Assembly: GCF_008087665.1 (NCBI RefSeq)
Contig: NZ_CP042912.1
Span: 5,022,001 to 5,086,000 of the forward strand
Reading direction: 5' to 3'
Source of the DNA: Mariniblastus fucicola
GTDB lineage: Bacteria > Planctomycetota > Planctomycetia > Pirellulales > Pirellulaceae
DNA: 64,000 nucleotides
Below, one piece after another: positions 28,097 to 36,830 of this stretch. The translations under genes and the position numbers were made by a program. The notes beneath the pieces are model-generated. The model did not search any database, had not been told where the DNA came from, and saw only the letters and a list, made by a program, of their open reading frames with translations. Within the stretch, counting starts at the first letter, position 1. Each line of letters begins with the position of its first letter.

Positions 28097-28891
28097 ATGA
28101 CCAATAAACGAGAAACCAAAGCCACCGTACTGGTAAAGCATCACCTCAAACAGCTGCGGCTGCCGACGATGGCCAGCGAGTGCGATTCGCTTGCTGAGCA
28201 AGCCGCCAGAGACAATCAGGATCACCTGGCTTATCTGCTGAAGTTAACCGAACGTGAACTGATCGAAAGGGAACGTAAGTCGGCCGAGCGACGACTCAAA
28301 GCGGCTCGCTTTCCGGCGCATAAAACGCTTGACCAATTCGACTTCTCCGCCCAGCCCACGGTCAACAAGCCGCTCGTTGCACAGCTTGCTGCCGGTGACT
28401 ATCTGGGTTCGCGGGAGAATATCCTGCTCGTTGGCCCCAGCGGAACCGGAAAATCTCACTTGGCGATTTCGCTGGCGATCAATGCGTGTTCCCAAGGCAA
28501 ACGCGTTCGTTTCTGGCGCGTGACGGAGCTGATCACTTGCTTGCTTGAGGCCAAAGAGGAACGACAGCTCTTGCGAATCCGAAATCAGCTCGCCAAACTG
28601 GACTTGCTGGTGCTCGACGAACTGGGCTACGTGCCGGCAAGCAAAGCTGGAGCCGAGCTGTTGTTCGACGTCATCGCAACGGCTTACGAGCGAAATAGCA
28701 TCATCGTGACGACCAATTTACCGTTTGAGAATTGGCCTGAAGTTCTTGGCAACCAACGGCTCACCGGAGCGGCCCTTGATCGCCTGACGCATCGCTGCCA
28801 CATCATCGAAACCAAAGGCGAAAGTTACCGACTCAAGGACGCAAAGCGACGATCTGGAAAGGCTCAAAAGGCCAAAAAGAAGACCGCTTAA
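28097..28891 (+). CDS. istB: IS21-family helper ATPase IstB
   Basis: A 264-residue DnaC-like AAA+ ATPase with Walker A LLVGPSGTGKSHLA near residue 115 and Walker B LLVLDELGY. Sensor segment SIIVTTNLPFENW and the usual Arg/Lys-rich C-terminus follow. IstB assembles on target DNA and stimulates IstA. A CAAGGAG ribosome site lies about ten bases before the ATG. Intact. Confidence 0.95.
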   Translation: MTNKRETKATVLVKHHLKQLRLPTMASECDSLAEQAARDNQDHLAYLLKLTERELIERERKSAERRLKAARFPAHKTLDQFDFSAQPTVNKPLVAQLAAGDYLGSRENILLVGPSGTGKSHLAISLAINACSQGKRVRFWRVTELITCLLEAKEERQLLRIRNQLAKLDLLVLDELGYVPASKAGAELLFDVIATAYERNSIIVTTNLPFENWPEVLGNQRLTGAALDRLTHRCHIIETKGESYRLKDAKRRSGKAQKAKKKTA

Positions 28892-28953
28892 TATCAACAA
28901 CACGGGCTGACACTACCCTCATCTTTTTTTACAACTAGCGCCGCCATTTTCGA

Positions 28954-28988
28954 CCGCCGGGCGCCGCCCTTTTCAACCGCCGTTAACA
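28954..28988 (-). repeat. IS21-type right terminal inverted repeat
   Basis: Reads TGTTAACGGCGGTTG on the minus strand. It abuts the truncated ISL3 transposase directly. Confidence 0.9.
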
Positions 28989-29754
28989 GCCATACATTGG
29001 AATTGACGAAAAGTCATTCAAGAAAGGCCAGAACTACATCACGTTGATCTACGATCTGGACAACAGCACCGTCGAAGCAATCTCCGAAGGCCACAATGAA
29101 GCCGCGGCCAATGAGTGTTTCTCCCAGCTTTTACCGGGTCAAATTGAAACAGTCGAAGCCATTGCGATGGATATGAGTTCAGCGTTTGTGAAGTCGGCGA
29201 AGTCCAACATTCCTTTGGCCGAAGAAAAGATTGTTCACGACCGTTTCCATGTCATGAAACTCGTCAACGAGGCAGTCGATAAGACTCGCAAGGAGGAGCA
29301 CAAGCGACTTCGAGCCGTAGGGGATGACACACTCAAAGGCACTCGTTACTTGTTTCTGAAGAACTACGACAACCTGAAAGAGTCGAAGCAGCAGGAGCTT
29401 GATTCGTTGTTCATTTCCAGGTTGGAAACGGGCAAAGCATGGACTTACAAGGAGATGCTTCGTGACCTTTGGCACCACGATACTGCAAGCGAGGCCACAG
29501 AGTTTTTCAACTGGTGGTATCGCAAAGTCATTCACACCAAACTTGAACCGCTGAAGAAGGTTGCCCGGACCATCAAAGAGCGACTTGCCAACGTGGTCAG
29601 CTATTGCACCTTTGGCGGAATATCAAACGGCGTTGCTGAAGGCATCAACAGCAAGATCCAATCGATCAAGAGACGAGTCGGTGGCTACAGAAACAGAGAA
29701 AACTACAAAACTGCCATCTTTTTTTACTGCGGCGGACTAGACCTAGACCCATAG
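28989..29754 (+). pseudogene. ISL3-family transposase, N-terminus lost
   Basis: The readable frame starts right at the IS21-type end with YIGIDEKSFKKGQNYITL, the beginning of the ISL3 DDE core, and continues to the stop at 29754. It includes VEAIAMDMSSAF and ISNGVAEGINSKIQSIKRR, which carry later catalytic residues. The zinc-finger and helix-turn-helix N-terminal part is missing, so the element cannot make a full transposase. It appears to have been cut by the IS21-type event. Confidence 0.9.
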
Positions 29755-29778
29755 AGATCCGCGATGGACCTTTCTTTG
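29747..29778 (+). repeat. ISL3-type right end, copy 1
   Basis: A 32-base sequence containing GATCCGCGATGGACC followed by TTTCTTTG. It overlaps the last codons of the ISL3 transposase remnant and matches 29914-29945 at 30 of 32 positions, in the same orientation. Confidence 0.75.
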
Positions 29779-29913
29779 GGGCCTTCGCGGTTTCTTGTGG
29801 GTCGTCAAACCTTGATCTTCCGGGGCCAAACTTAAGAAGCTTCAATTTCCCCGGGAAAAAGCAGTCCCAGCGAGCTGTCAGCAAACGCCCGTATTCTCCG
29901 GGAAAACCGAGCT

Positions 29914-29945
29914 ACCCACAAAGATCCGCGATGGACCTTTCTTTG
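29914..29945 (+). repeat. ISL3-type right end, copy 2
   Basis: The second copy of the repeat in direct orientation, 136 bases after copy 1. It sits exactly where the IS66 TnpA reading frame loses its similarity, so it marks an insertion junction. Confidence 0.75.
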
Positions 29946-30130
29946 CCAGTTGTAAAACGTGGCAACAGAGACTTCGATCAGTTCGCAGAACTGTTTAACC
30001 GAAAGCCCGCTTTGACGATATTCCTCAAGCCAGACTTGCCAATCAGCTCTCGTGTAACGTGTTGACATAATGATGCTCCAAAATCTGAAGCATACAATTC
30101 ACATCAACATGCACTTCGTCGGACGCTTAC
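29940..30130 (-). pseudogene. IS66 left-end remnant with truncated tnpA
   Basis: Read on the minus strand, the element end is GTAAGCGTCC (30130-30121), a typical IS66 terminus. An ATG at 30068 opens a frame giving MSTRYTRADWQVWLEEYRQ and the helix-turn-helix LSVKQFCELIEVSVATFYNW. Similarity stops after about 43 residues, at the ISL3-type repeat. Only this left end remains, as no tnpB or tnpC of the same element is nearby in the right order. Confidence 0.8.
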
Positions 30131-30339
30131 GCAATTCGAGCCACGTGACGTTTCGTTGCATTGGCCTTTAGGCCTCGTGAACACAGTCGGCAATTGAAGA
30201 ACAGAAACAGTTGACTTGACAGCGGATCAAGCTCGACCACTCTCACGATTTGACCTTGTATGGAAGATATCCCGTTGGTGAAATCAAATTTGGAGATTTA
30301 CAAAACATGTCAACGTGTGGTTCTACGAATGCTCACCTC

Positions 30340-31158
30340 TTAATAACCTGAGAGACCGGTACTGACAGACGTCACTTTTCCAGCTCGCAACGACACGACA
30401 CATGGAGCTTCGAAAAACCAGTCATAGTCGTCGGTCAGTTTGCAATACCGATAGCTATTGGCGGGGGTTTCAAGAGCGTCCAGTTCACTAACTGAAGAAC
30501 CTTCTATGAAAACTACTGGTATTGGATTGTGGTTTTCCAACACACCAGAAATCAGTTTTTTACAAGTTTCACAATCTTCGTAGTAGAAAACAAGCTCGCA
30601 ATCCTCATCAATTGGAAGCGTTGATGGACCACAATTCAGAAAGCGTAGTATTTCCGGCGCACTCCCAACCCAGCTATCGAACTCAACAACTACGCTATCG
30701 CTCCCTACAATTGTCCCTATTCCATCAAGTGGATTCGTCATGAATTTTGAGACAGGAAGGAATATAAACATGCAGGCGGCAACTCCAAAAATGAAGCCCA
30801 CGAGAGAATACTTGTTTTTGTAGTTGGGACGAATGCGCCAAAGAAGTATGCAGAATAGCAAGTCAACAACCAGCATAATTTCGGGGCTAGTGGAGAGATT
30901 ACCGAAACAGTTGCATAGTGGCACTCGCTTGACTATCAAAAGAAAAGAGTAACAACTAAAGAGCAAGAAAAGTAACGATGCAATTTTCGTCGACAATCCA
31001 ATTTTCCAACAGGACAAGACCCATAGCGCGAGCAATGCTTCTGTTAGCAGAAGCAATACTGTTTGTAACCAAGACATGTTAACTTGTGTCAGATTTCCGC
31101 TTTTGGAAAAAGCGGCAAATAACAGTACGCAAGCAGCAACTCTCGAAATCCAAATCAT
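30340..31158 (-). CDS. MauE-like membrane protein with thioredoxin-like C-terminal domain
   Basis: About 272 residues from the ATG at 31158, 19 bases after the previous stop. Earlier in-frame starts lie inside the upstream gene and would add a very basic leader. Four hydrophobic segments fill residues 1-105 in the MauE/DoxX pattern, with a Cys pair in LCNCFG as in MauE proteins, and a further membrane segment lies near 118-138. The C-terminal part has VFYYEDCETCKK (a CxxC site) and WFFEAPCVV, which fits the cis-Pro region of a thioredoxin fold. It probably moves electrons or makes disulfides outside the cytoplasm. Last gene of the cysteine-rich-protein operon. Confidence 0.7.
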   Translation of the reverse strand: MIWISRVAACVLLFAAFSKSGNLTQVNMSWLQTVLLLLTEALLALWVLSCWKIGLSTKIASLLFLLFSCYSFLLIVKRVPLCNCFGNLSTSPEIMLVVDLLFCILLWRIRPNYKNKYSLVGFIFGVAACMFIFLPVSKFMTNPLDGIGTIVGSDSVVVEFDSWVGSAPEILRFLNCGPSTLPIDEDCELVFYYEDCETCKKLISGVLENHNPIPVVFIEGSSVSELDALETPANSYRYCKLTDDYDWFFEAPCVVSLRAGKVTSVSTGLSGY

Positions 31159-31177
31159 CGTGTAATTCACCAATTGC

Positions 31178-32578
31178 CTACTGCTTGCGATTTCTCCCCG
31201 TCCGCCTTTTCGTCGTCTTTTCATTCGAAATAGAAAACATCGAAAAGTTGGGAACGGAATGTTGCATTCTTTCGCCAACCGACTTCCTAAATGCCTTTTT
31301 ATTCTTCACTGTCATCACTCCCTCAACAAGTTCGAATGACCTTTGCTCAAACTCCATCAATTCATCGACAAGCTCTTCACGAACCTTTTTGAATGCCAAG
31401 CGAAGTTTTTCTTTCTGGTCTTCGTCGATGCGGAATTTATCTGAAAGAGGATTCAAGACTAGACAGCCTGGCAAGCCGTACCTAACTGCCAATAGGTCAC
31501 CAACAACAAATTGCTCTACAATTACATGCCGATCTCCGCTCAAAAATTGATCGTAAAATTCGGAGATACGACGTTCGCGCGATTCAATTTTCGCTTTTAG
31601 ATTTCGCTTGGCTTCTTCTCGGTCAGAATTTCGTTCCAACGAATAAACTTCGGTCTCCCTCGCACGAGATTCAAAAAAAGCAGCGACTTCGTGCTCTATT
31701 TCTTCACGTTCCGAATCCGAAATATCCCAATCTATTTCTTGGAATGAGATTAATGCTTGAAGCACTGCGAGCTTCGCATTGGCGTTGCTGTGAAATGTCC
31801 GTTCAGCAGTCCATGTTCCGTTGCTATCTAGCCGAAACCATGGTGATGCAACAAACAGATCTAGATACCCTGATTCATTTTGTTCGCTATCCATGCTTGC
31901 GATCTCTAGTTGGCACATAAATGCGTCGACCGATCCATGAGGAACAGCTGTAGGAAACGACTTCTTGATACTCACAACCTGTTCCATTTCCAATATTTCT
32001 TCAAGTGAACTAAAGAATTTGGAATTGCAGATTTCAGCAGCCTCCGATGCGATAGTTTTAATTTTCTTCAGCTGACCTGCGATTTTGGAATTCTCAAGTT
32101 CGGACAGCTCCTGCTTTTCAAGAAATTGCAAGAAACCTCTACGTCTTATCTGCATACGGCAAGCCAATTCCCCAAGCCGCTCTAATTGATGCGGCAAAAG
32201 AATTCCGTGAAGTTTCTCTTTGTAGCCACGTTTCATTGATTCGTATTCAGAAAGATTTAGCTCCTTATTAAAAAACTTGCCTGTGATCAGGCGTTCATCT
32301 CTCTCCAGTTCGCGGAGGAGTGAATCTAAGTCGTTTTCTTGCTCGTCCGTTGTAACTAATTCCAGCCTAATATCCTCACCATTTAGCAGGGAAGAAGAAT
32401 GCAGCAACGGGAACTTGTTTTTGTAGCGTGGCTTTAATTCAGCACGATCTTTTTGCAAAATCAAAGCAAGATGATCTAGTTCTTTTTGAAGCACTAGCCG
32501 TTGTCGCTCTTGTTGAAAAAAGAACGCTATAATCAATGACAAAGCAGAAATGGCTAAGAATTTAATGAGTTTCACCAT
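31178..32578 (-). CDS. Membrane-anchored coiled-coil protein of unknown function
   Basis: A 466-residue protein with an N-terminal signal anchor (about residues 6-22). Long charged helical stretches rich in Glu, Lys, Arg and Leu follow, likely coiled coils near 25-50, 90-190 and 300-340. The C-terminus is strongly basic (TTKRRTGRNRKQ). It has only three cysteines. No domain is recognised. Its ATG overlaps the stop of the DUF1573-like gene by seven bases, so it is co-translated. AT-rich codon use like the rest of the operon suggests acquisition from elsewhere. Confidence 0.65.
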   Translation of the reverse strand: MVKLIKFLAISALSLIIAFFFQQERQRLVLQKELDHLALILQKDRAELKPRYKNKFPLLHSSSLLNGEDIRLELVTTDEQENDLDSLLRELERDERLITGKFFNKELNLSEYESMKRGYKEKLHGILLPHQLERLGELACRMQIRRRGFLQFLEKQELSELENSKIAGQLKKIKTIASEAAEICNSKFFSSLEEILEMEQVVSIKKSFPTAVPHGSVDAFMCQLEIASMDSEQNESGYLDLFVASPWFRLDSNGTWTAERTFHSNANAKLAVLQALISFQEIDWDISDSEREEIEHEVAAFFESRARETEVYSLERNSDREEAKRNLKAKIESRERRISEFYDQFLSGDRHVIVEQFVVGDLLAVRYGLPGCLVLNPLSDKFRIDEDQKEKLRLAFKKVREELVDELMEFEQRSFELVEGVMTVKNKKAFRKSVGERMQHSVPNFSMFSISNEKTTKRRTGRNRKQ

Positions 32579-33654
32579 TGCGCATATACCTCAACATCTA
32601 AATTAGTTTCTGATTCGTCGTCTACAACTAATTCAATTTGACATTTTTCAATTTGGGAATTAGCTTGATTTTTTTCGGTTTTAATGGCCATGAATTCAAC
32701 CGAAAACGTCTGAACAAGGCTGTCGGAAAGATTTTCCTCGCGTTCGATTCTCAAAAATTTGGCGTCGGAAGCTATCCGCTTCACTTTGAACGGTTTCGAA
32801 CCCACAATTCGAAACCGTCTTTTTGTGTTACCAAGTTTTGCACTTACAAAAAGGCGCTCTGGGTTTACTCGAAATGAACTTCGTGCTGCCGACAGCTCCA
32901 ATGGAATTTTCAAGGACTGCCCATCGAGATCTAAGACTAAAACCGTCTCAAAAGGCTCATCTCGTGAGAGCAGTTCGTCGGTTTTTCCACTTAACACCAA
33001 CGAGAGGTCCATGACTGGAATTCCACCGTAGCGAGCCTTCGACTGGGAATGAATATCAACCCTAAATCGCGGATCGGAACACTTACAGTCAACTTCATCG
33101 AAGTTCCCAAGAAGTAACAATCCCGGCAAGTCGACGTCCGTGGTTTGTTTCGAAACGCGAAAACTGTCGTTATGCAAATCAATCCAACAATAAGGTCGGA
33201 CGATTTTGCCCTTGAGTACTACAACGAAGTCAGACGCTCCATTGCCATTTATGGTTCTGCTGAACTTAAGATAGTGCTTGAATACCTGTACAGACTTTCC
33301 GTTGCTTTTGAACTCCAAATCAATGAAATTGACACTTCCAGCTTTAATCTTGATTTCATCAAGACCCTTTGCAACACAGCTACAGGATTTGCTTTTCAAA
33401 ATCAACTTAGCATCGTTTTGGTTGCTCGCCGCGAATGGGAGCTTAATTACAAATGGCTCTCCGAGTTGGGAAATTTCACGGACTAGCGAACCAATATCAA
33501 TTTCCACACTATCCGTCGAAACAACATCTATCTCTTGGGCGGTCACAACTGAATTTAGTTTCTCAAAATCTGGGCCGTATATTGATTGCCCTAAACCAGC
33601 CACTGAACAAAACCCAACAGCCACCAATAACAAAATCAGACTGACAACTCTCAT
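32572..33654 (-). CDS. Exported DUF1573-like protein
   Basis: A 360-residue protein with a signal peptide (residues 1-22). The segment LILKSKSCSCVAKGLDEIKI followed by a G-x-x-x-F-I-D-L-E-F strand matches the layout of DUF1573 Ig-like domains, where a Cys-x-Cys lies after the first strand pair. A second weaker beta domain with another Cys-x-Cys (VDCKCSDPRF) follows. Its start ATG overlaps the preceding stop as ATGA, the classic coupled arrangement. It is probably periplasmic and acts with the other operon products. Confidence 0.7.
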   Translation of the reverse strand: MRVVSLILLLVAVGFCSVAGLGQSIYGPDFEKLNSVVTAQEIDVVSTDSVEIDIGSLVREISQLGEPFVIKLPFAASNQNDAKLILKSKSCSCVAKGLDEIKIKAGSVNFIDLEFKSNGKSVQVFKHYLKFSRTINGNGASDFVVVLKGKIVRPYCWIDLHNDSFRVSKQTTDVDLPGLLLLGNFDEVDCKCSDPRFRVDIHSQSKARYGGIPVMDLSLVLSGKTDELLSRDEPFETVLVLDLDGQSLKIPLELSAARSSFRVNPERLFVSAKLGNTKRRFRIVGSKPFKVKRIASDAKFLRIEREENLSDSLVQTFSVEFMAIKTEKNQANSQIEKCQIELVVDDESETNLDVEVYAQW

Positions 33655-34116
33655 TTTTTCCTAAACAAAAAAACAGCAATAGAAATCAAAAATATCGCAA
33701 AAGCATACTTCCAGCATTTCGAATACGGGGAGTTTTCGGTCGAAGCAATCTCGACTAAAAACGTTTCAGTCGAATCGAAATTCTTTTCAACGATCGACGT
33801 TTCATCTTGCATAAGGCGATCTGAAATCTCTGCAACAGAGGTCGTACCGTTCGAAAGAACAGGTGCCAAGCCAGGCGCAACAATCTCGAAAGAAACTGGG
33901 ATGGAGAATTTTTCCATTGCTGGATTACTAGATGCCTCCCCAAACATTTCCCATTTTTGCAAGAGAACTTTATCGACTCCAAAACTTGTAAGGGAAATTA
34001 ACTTCCTCGGAAAGACTGTACCTAGGATCTCCTCAAAACCCTCAACCTTTGTAATCACTACAACGTTTGGGATATTGTTTTTCTCGCCAGAGTTCCATTG
34101 AGAATACGACTCCTTA

Positions 34117-34995
34117 GAAGGTGTTTTGAAACTGCTCTGAGTTGAAAAAATCGCTACAGCCCCGTTTGCATTTAAACCGTAAACGGAAGGAGCCGTAGCG
34201 ATGAGTATTGAGTATCCCAGCAGTCTCAGTGATGATCAATGGCGATTGCTTCGTCGTCTGATTCCGCCAGCAAAACTTCGCGGCCGCAAACGAATCGATC
34301 GGCGTCAAATTGTCGATGCGATATTGTATTGGTGTCGAACGGGCTGCCAGTGGCGGTTGCTTCCGGACTGCTTTCCGAATTGGAACACGGTTTATGGAGT
34401 TTATCGAGCTTGGCGTATTGATGGGACATGGCAACGCATTCACGATCGTCTTCGCGAAAAGGTACGCCGCAAAGAAGGCAGGAAGCCAACGCCAACAGCA
34501 GCCATCATTGATTCGCAAAGCATTCGCAGTGCTGAAGGAGGAGAATTACGCGGGTATGACGCGGCGAAACGAATTACCGGACGAAAGCGTCACATCCTGG
34601 TGGATACGTTGGGGCTTGTGATGGTCGTTGTTGTCCACTCGGCCGATCTACAAGACTACGAAGGTGCACATCTTGTTCTTGAAAACATCAGACAGAAGTT
34701 TCGTCGGCTTCGAGTCATCTTCGCGGACTCGATTTACGGGCGGGCTGATTTGCCGGAGTTCCTGAAGCAATGGTATCGTGTCATCTTGCAAACCGTTAAG
34801 CGTCCGGTCGAAGCCGAAGGGTTCGTTGTCTTACCCAAGCGATGGATCGTTGAACGGACTTTCGCATGGCTTGGAAAATTCAGAAGGCTCTCAAAGGACT
34901 ATGAAAGACTGACTCAAAACAGCGAAACTGTCATACGAATCGCAATGATTCAATTCATGCTAAACAGGCTGGAAAAATAATTTTAAAACACCCTC
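34117..34995 (+). mobile_element. IS5-family insertion sequence, copy 1 (879 bp)
   Basis: Terminal inverted repeats GAAGGTGTTTTGAAA (left) and, reverse-complemented, GAGGGTGTTTTAAAA (right). The target duplication is TTA on both sides (34114-34116 and 34996-34998), fitting the T-N-A duplications of the IS1031/IS427-type groups. It carries one transposase gene. It is nearly identical to copy 2 at 38229-39107, with about six base differences counted by eye. Confidence 0.92.
34201..34980 (+). CDS. IS5-family transposase (copy 1)
   Basis: A 259-residue DDE transposase with DUF4096-like N-terminus (LSDDQWRLLRRLIPP), first catalytic Asp in AIIDSQSIRS, second in VIFADSIYGR and the terminal Glu in KRWIVERTFAW. 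A GGAGCC ribosome site precedes the ATG. It appears intact. It differs from copy 2 at two residues (Glu versus Lys in VEAEGF, Asn versus Ser in LTQNSE). Confidence 0.95.
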   Translation: MSIEYPSSLSDDQWRLLRRLIPPAKLRGRKRIDRRQIVDAILYWCRTGCQWRLLPDCFPNWNTVYGVYRAWRIDGTWQRIHDRLREKVRRKEGRKPTPTAAIIDSQSIRSAEGGELRGYDAAKRITGRKRHILVDTLGLVMVVVVHSADLQDYEGAHLVLENIRQKFRRLRVIFADSIYGRADLPEFLKQWYRVILQTVKRPVEAEGFVVLPKRWIVERTFAWLGKFRRLSKDYERLTQNSETVIRIAMIQFMLNRLEK

Positions 34996-35955
34996 TTAGT
35001 CTTCAGCAGCAATCCACCAAAATTCGAAAATGCAATTTCCCGCATGACACGAGAATCATCATTCTGAACGTAATCAATTGCAATAATCAATTCATCACAG
35101 TCTTTTGTAAACTCAACCCCTACTTCGAAATCACGAAGCTTGGTTTCGAGCCCCTTTAAAGCATTGGATATTTCTCTTGCTGTATGTTCGCTCAGAAGAA
35201 ACCCGCCGACAGTCACACCGTTACTCCACCCTCCACAAAAACCTAAAGGGTTGGGAATTTGTGAGACTGGATTCTTTCTGCCAAAAGGTTTTGCACCAGA
35301 CAATTCAAACCAATCAACTTGGCGCGAAAGTGAGGCAACTCGGCGCTCGCCACTGCGTCCCTGTGATAAAACTTGACTTCGCGGTGTGAAATGAACACCA
35401 AAATTTTCGTCGGCAATGAACTCGAATGGCCTTTTGAACGAAATCTCTTTGCCTTCAAATTCGACAGACTCCCAATTCGCACTAAGCTTAAAAGCATCTT
35501 GAGCAACTAAAAGACTTCCGATACAGGAGGCGTGCACCGCCTCAAATTCCCCAGCTAGTCCGCCGTCAATTGATTCCGCTTTACCGATCTTGAGATTGTA
35601 TTCACAGGCAAAGTTAAGATCTGAAACCCAAGATTCTGATGATGATTCAATCGCATTGATAAGATCAAAGCTAATTTGACTTTCGGCTACTCTCAGCTGA
35701 ACAGTCTGACAAAGGATTAGGACCACTAAACCATAGCGGAAGTTAACTAAATTCATTCCGTATGTCCGTAAATAGAAAACTGTGAGCTATGAGTCAGGAC
35801 CGCCAGAGTGAGAATCCGGCGTAAGCATTGTGCAATCACCACGACACATTGGAAGAAAATGCCGTTCTGGCCCGCACACAGGCCAAAACGTTTGAAACGG
35901 CATTCATAGGCTTTTCAGAGACAAACACTCTGATTCTCGAAAGTGTCTGGGAGGT

Positions 35956-36411
35956 CTACAACGGTGGAGGTCCGCCTCCAGGACATCCATTTGGGTCAGT
36001 CGAGCAATCATTATCGACGTACACATCAAATTGCGTTGGATTAACGATTACGCCAGTGCAATTGAAACCACTGTAATAGTTGAAAGTGGCACAAACTTGG
36101 TCTGTGTCGTACTTGATACAATCGACTCCATTCGTGGTATTGTCGGAAATACAAGTTCGAACTGTTCCAGCTACAGTCTTGATAGACTTGTATTCAACAA
36201 GTACGCCTCCACCCGTATCAAAGTAAGTCGGAGGTTCGGTCGAATGAAATGAATCACAATCATCCCAACAACCGAAATCCGAATAGTCGTTTGAATCAAT
36301 TGTTCTGCATTCTGCGCAGACCAGAATTAAATCTGCAAACGATGTTGAGGCCAAGAACAGTGAACCTACCACCAATAGACAACATCTAATGCAATGCATT
36401 GAGTTTTGCAT
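35956..36411 (-). CDS. Exported cysteine-rich protein (10 Cys in the mature part)
   Basis: A 151-residue protein from the ATG at 36411, which has the ribosome site AGGTGAAGAG directly before it. The signal peptide ends at TSFA (about residue 26). The mature chain has ten cysteines, including VCAEC, GCWDDC and a later DNDC and NGC, with an Asp/Asn/Thr-rich body and a Gly/Pro-rich end (CPGGGPPPL). It looks like a disulfide-stabilised secreted protein. First gene of the operon and about 200 bases before the split anchored protein. No family recognised. Confidence 0.7.
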   Translation of the reverse strand: MQNSMHCIRCCLLVVGSLFLASTSFADLILVCAECRTIDSNDYSDFGCWDDCDSFHSTEPPTYFDTGGGVLVEYKSIKTVAGTVRTCISDNTTNGVDCIKYDTDQVCATFNYYSGFNCTGVIVNPTQFDVYVDNDCSTDPNGCPGGGPPPL

Positions 36412-36830
36412 CTCTTCACCTTTCAAAATGTAAATTGAATGTGTGACCAACCGATCTGCTGGGCCGACACAAGTCACATCCTACAGCTTCTTCAATCCAA
36501 TACAATCAAATTGTCATATTGAAACCGCTTGCAATAACATTATTTACGCTAGCCCAGCACTGGCGGACACAGGCGGAAAATTTTGAAAACCAGTTGAACT
36601 AGATGCTCGGCCCGACTCCTTGCGATCGATGTAAGCGGTCAAGAAAAAAACTTGCCGCTCCACTGTGCGTGTCCAACGATCGCACTGACTTGCCTCGCAC
36701 AATGAATGCAGAACGCCATGCACGAGCCATTTTAAAGACCGCTCGATTCATCGACATCTGAGATGAGAAGCTGAGAACAACTCTCGAAGCAAAGCAATTT
36801 TCGAGCGAGCATTCATCCTATTTGATTTTG
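36412..36830. other. AT-rich non-coding stretch upstream of the cysteine-rich operon
   Basis: This 419-base stretch lies between the first operon gene and the left end of the IS66 element. It should contain the operon promoter, but I cannot choose a convincing one. No gene is seen. Confidence 0.4.

Larger units (their letters stand above)
26407..28988 (+). mobile_element. IS21-family insertion sequence (complete)
   Basis: A 2582-bp element bounded by TG...CA ends. Left end (26407-26441) and right end (28954-28988) are 35-base inverted repeats differing at about three positions, starting TGTTAACGGCGGT. A second, partial copy of the repeat unit lies just inside each end, the multiple-repeat arrangement typical of IS21. 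It carries istA and istB in that order. No target duplication is visible: flanks read CTTCTTCAT and GCCATACAT, and they belong to unrelated genes. Confidence 0.93.
33651..35756 (-). pseudogene. Exported, C-terminally anchored protein, split by an IS5-type element
   Basis: Joining 35756-34996 to 34113-33651, which removes the insertion and one copy of the 3-base TTA target duplication, restores one open frame of 407 residues (1224 bases). The junction reads LLLKT-KESYSQW. The rebuilt protein has a signal peptide (about 1-26) and a long beta-rich exported part. A C-terminal membrane segment (AFAIFLISIAVFLF) followed by RKK ends it, an anchor of sortase-independent type. No family is recognised. 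The two fragments are likely inactive unless the insertion is lost. Its 3' end overlaps the DUF1573-like gene. Confidence 0.75.

Noticed and set aside
30340-36411. Phage-defence system or bacteriocin export cluster
   Set aside because: No nuclease, reverse transcriptase, ABC exporter, peptidase or modification enzyme is present. The contents point to envelope or secreted-protein redox work instead.
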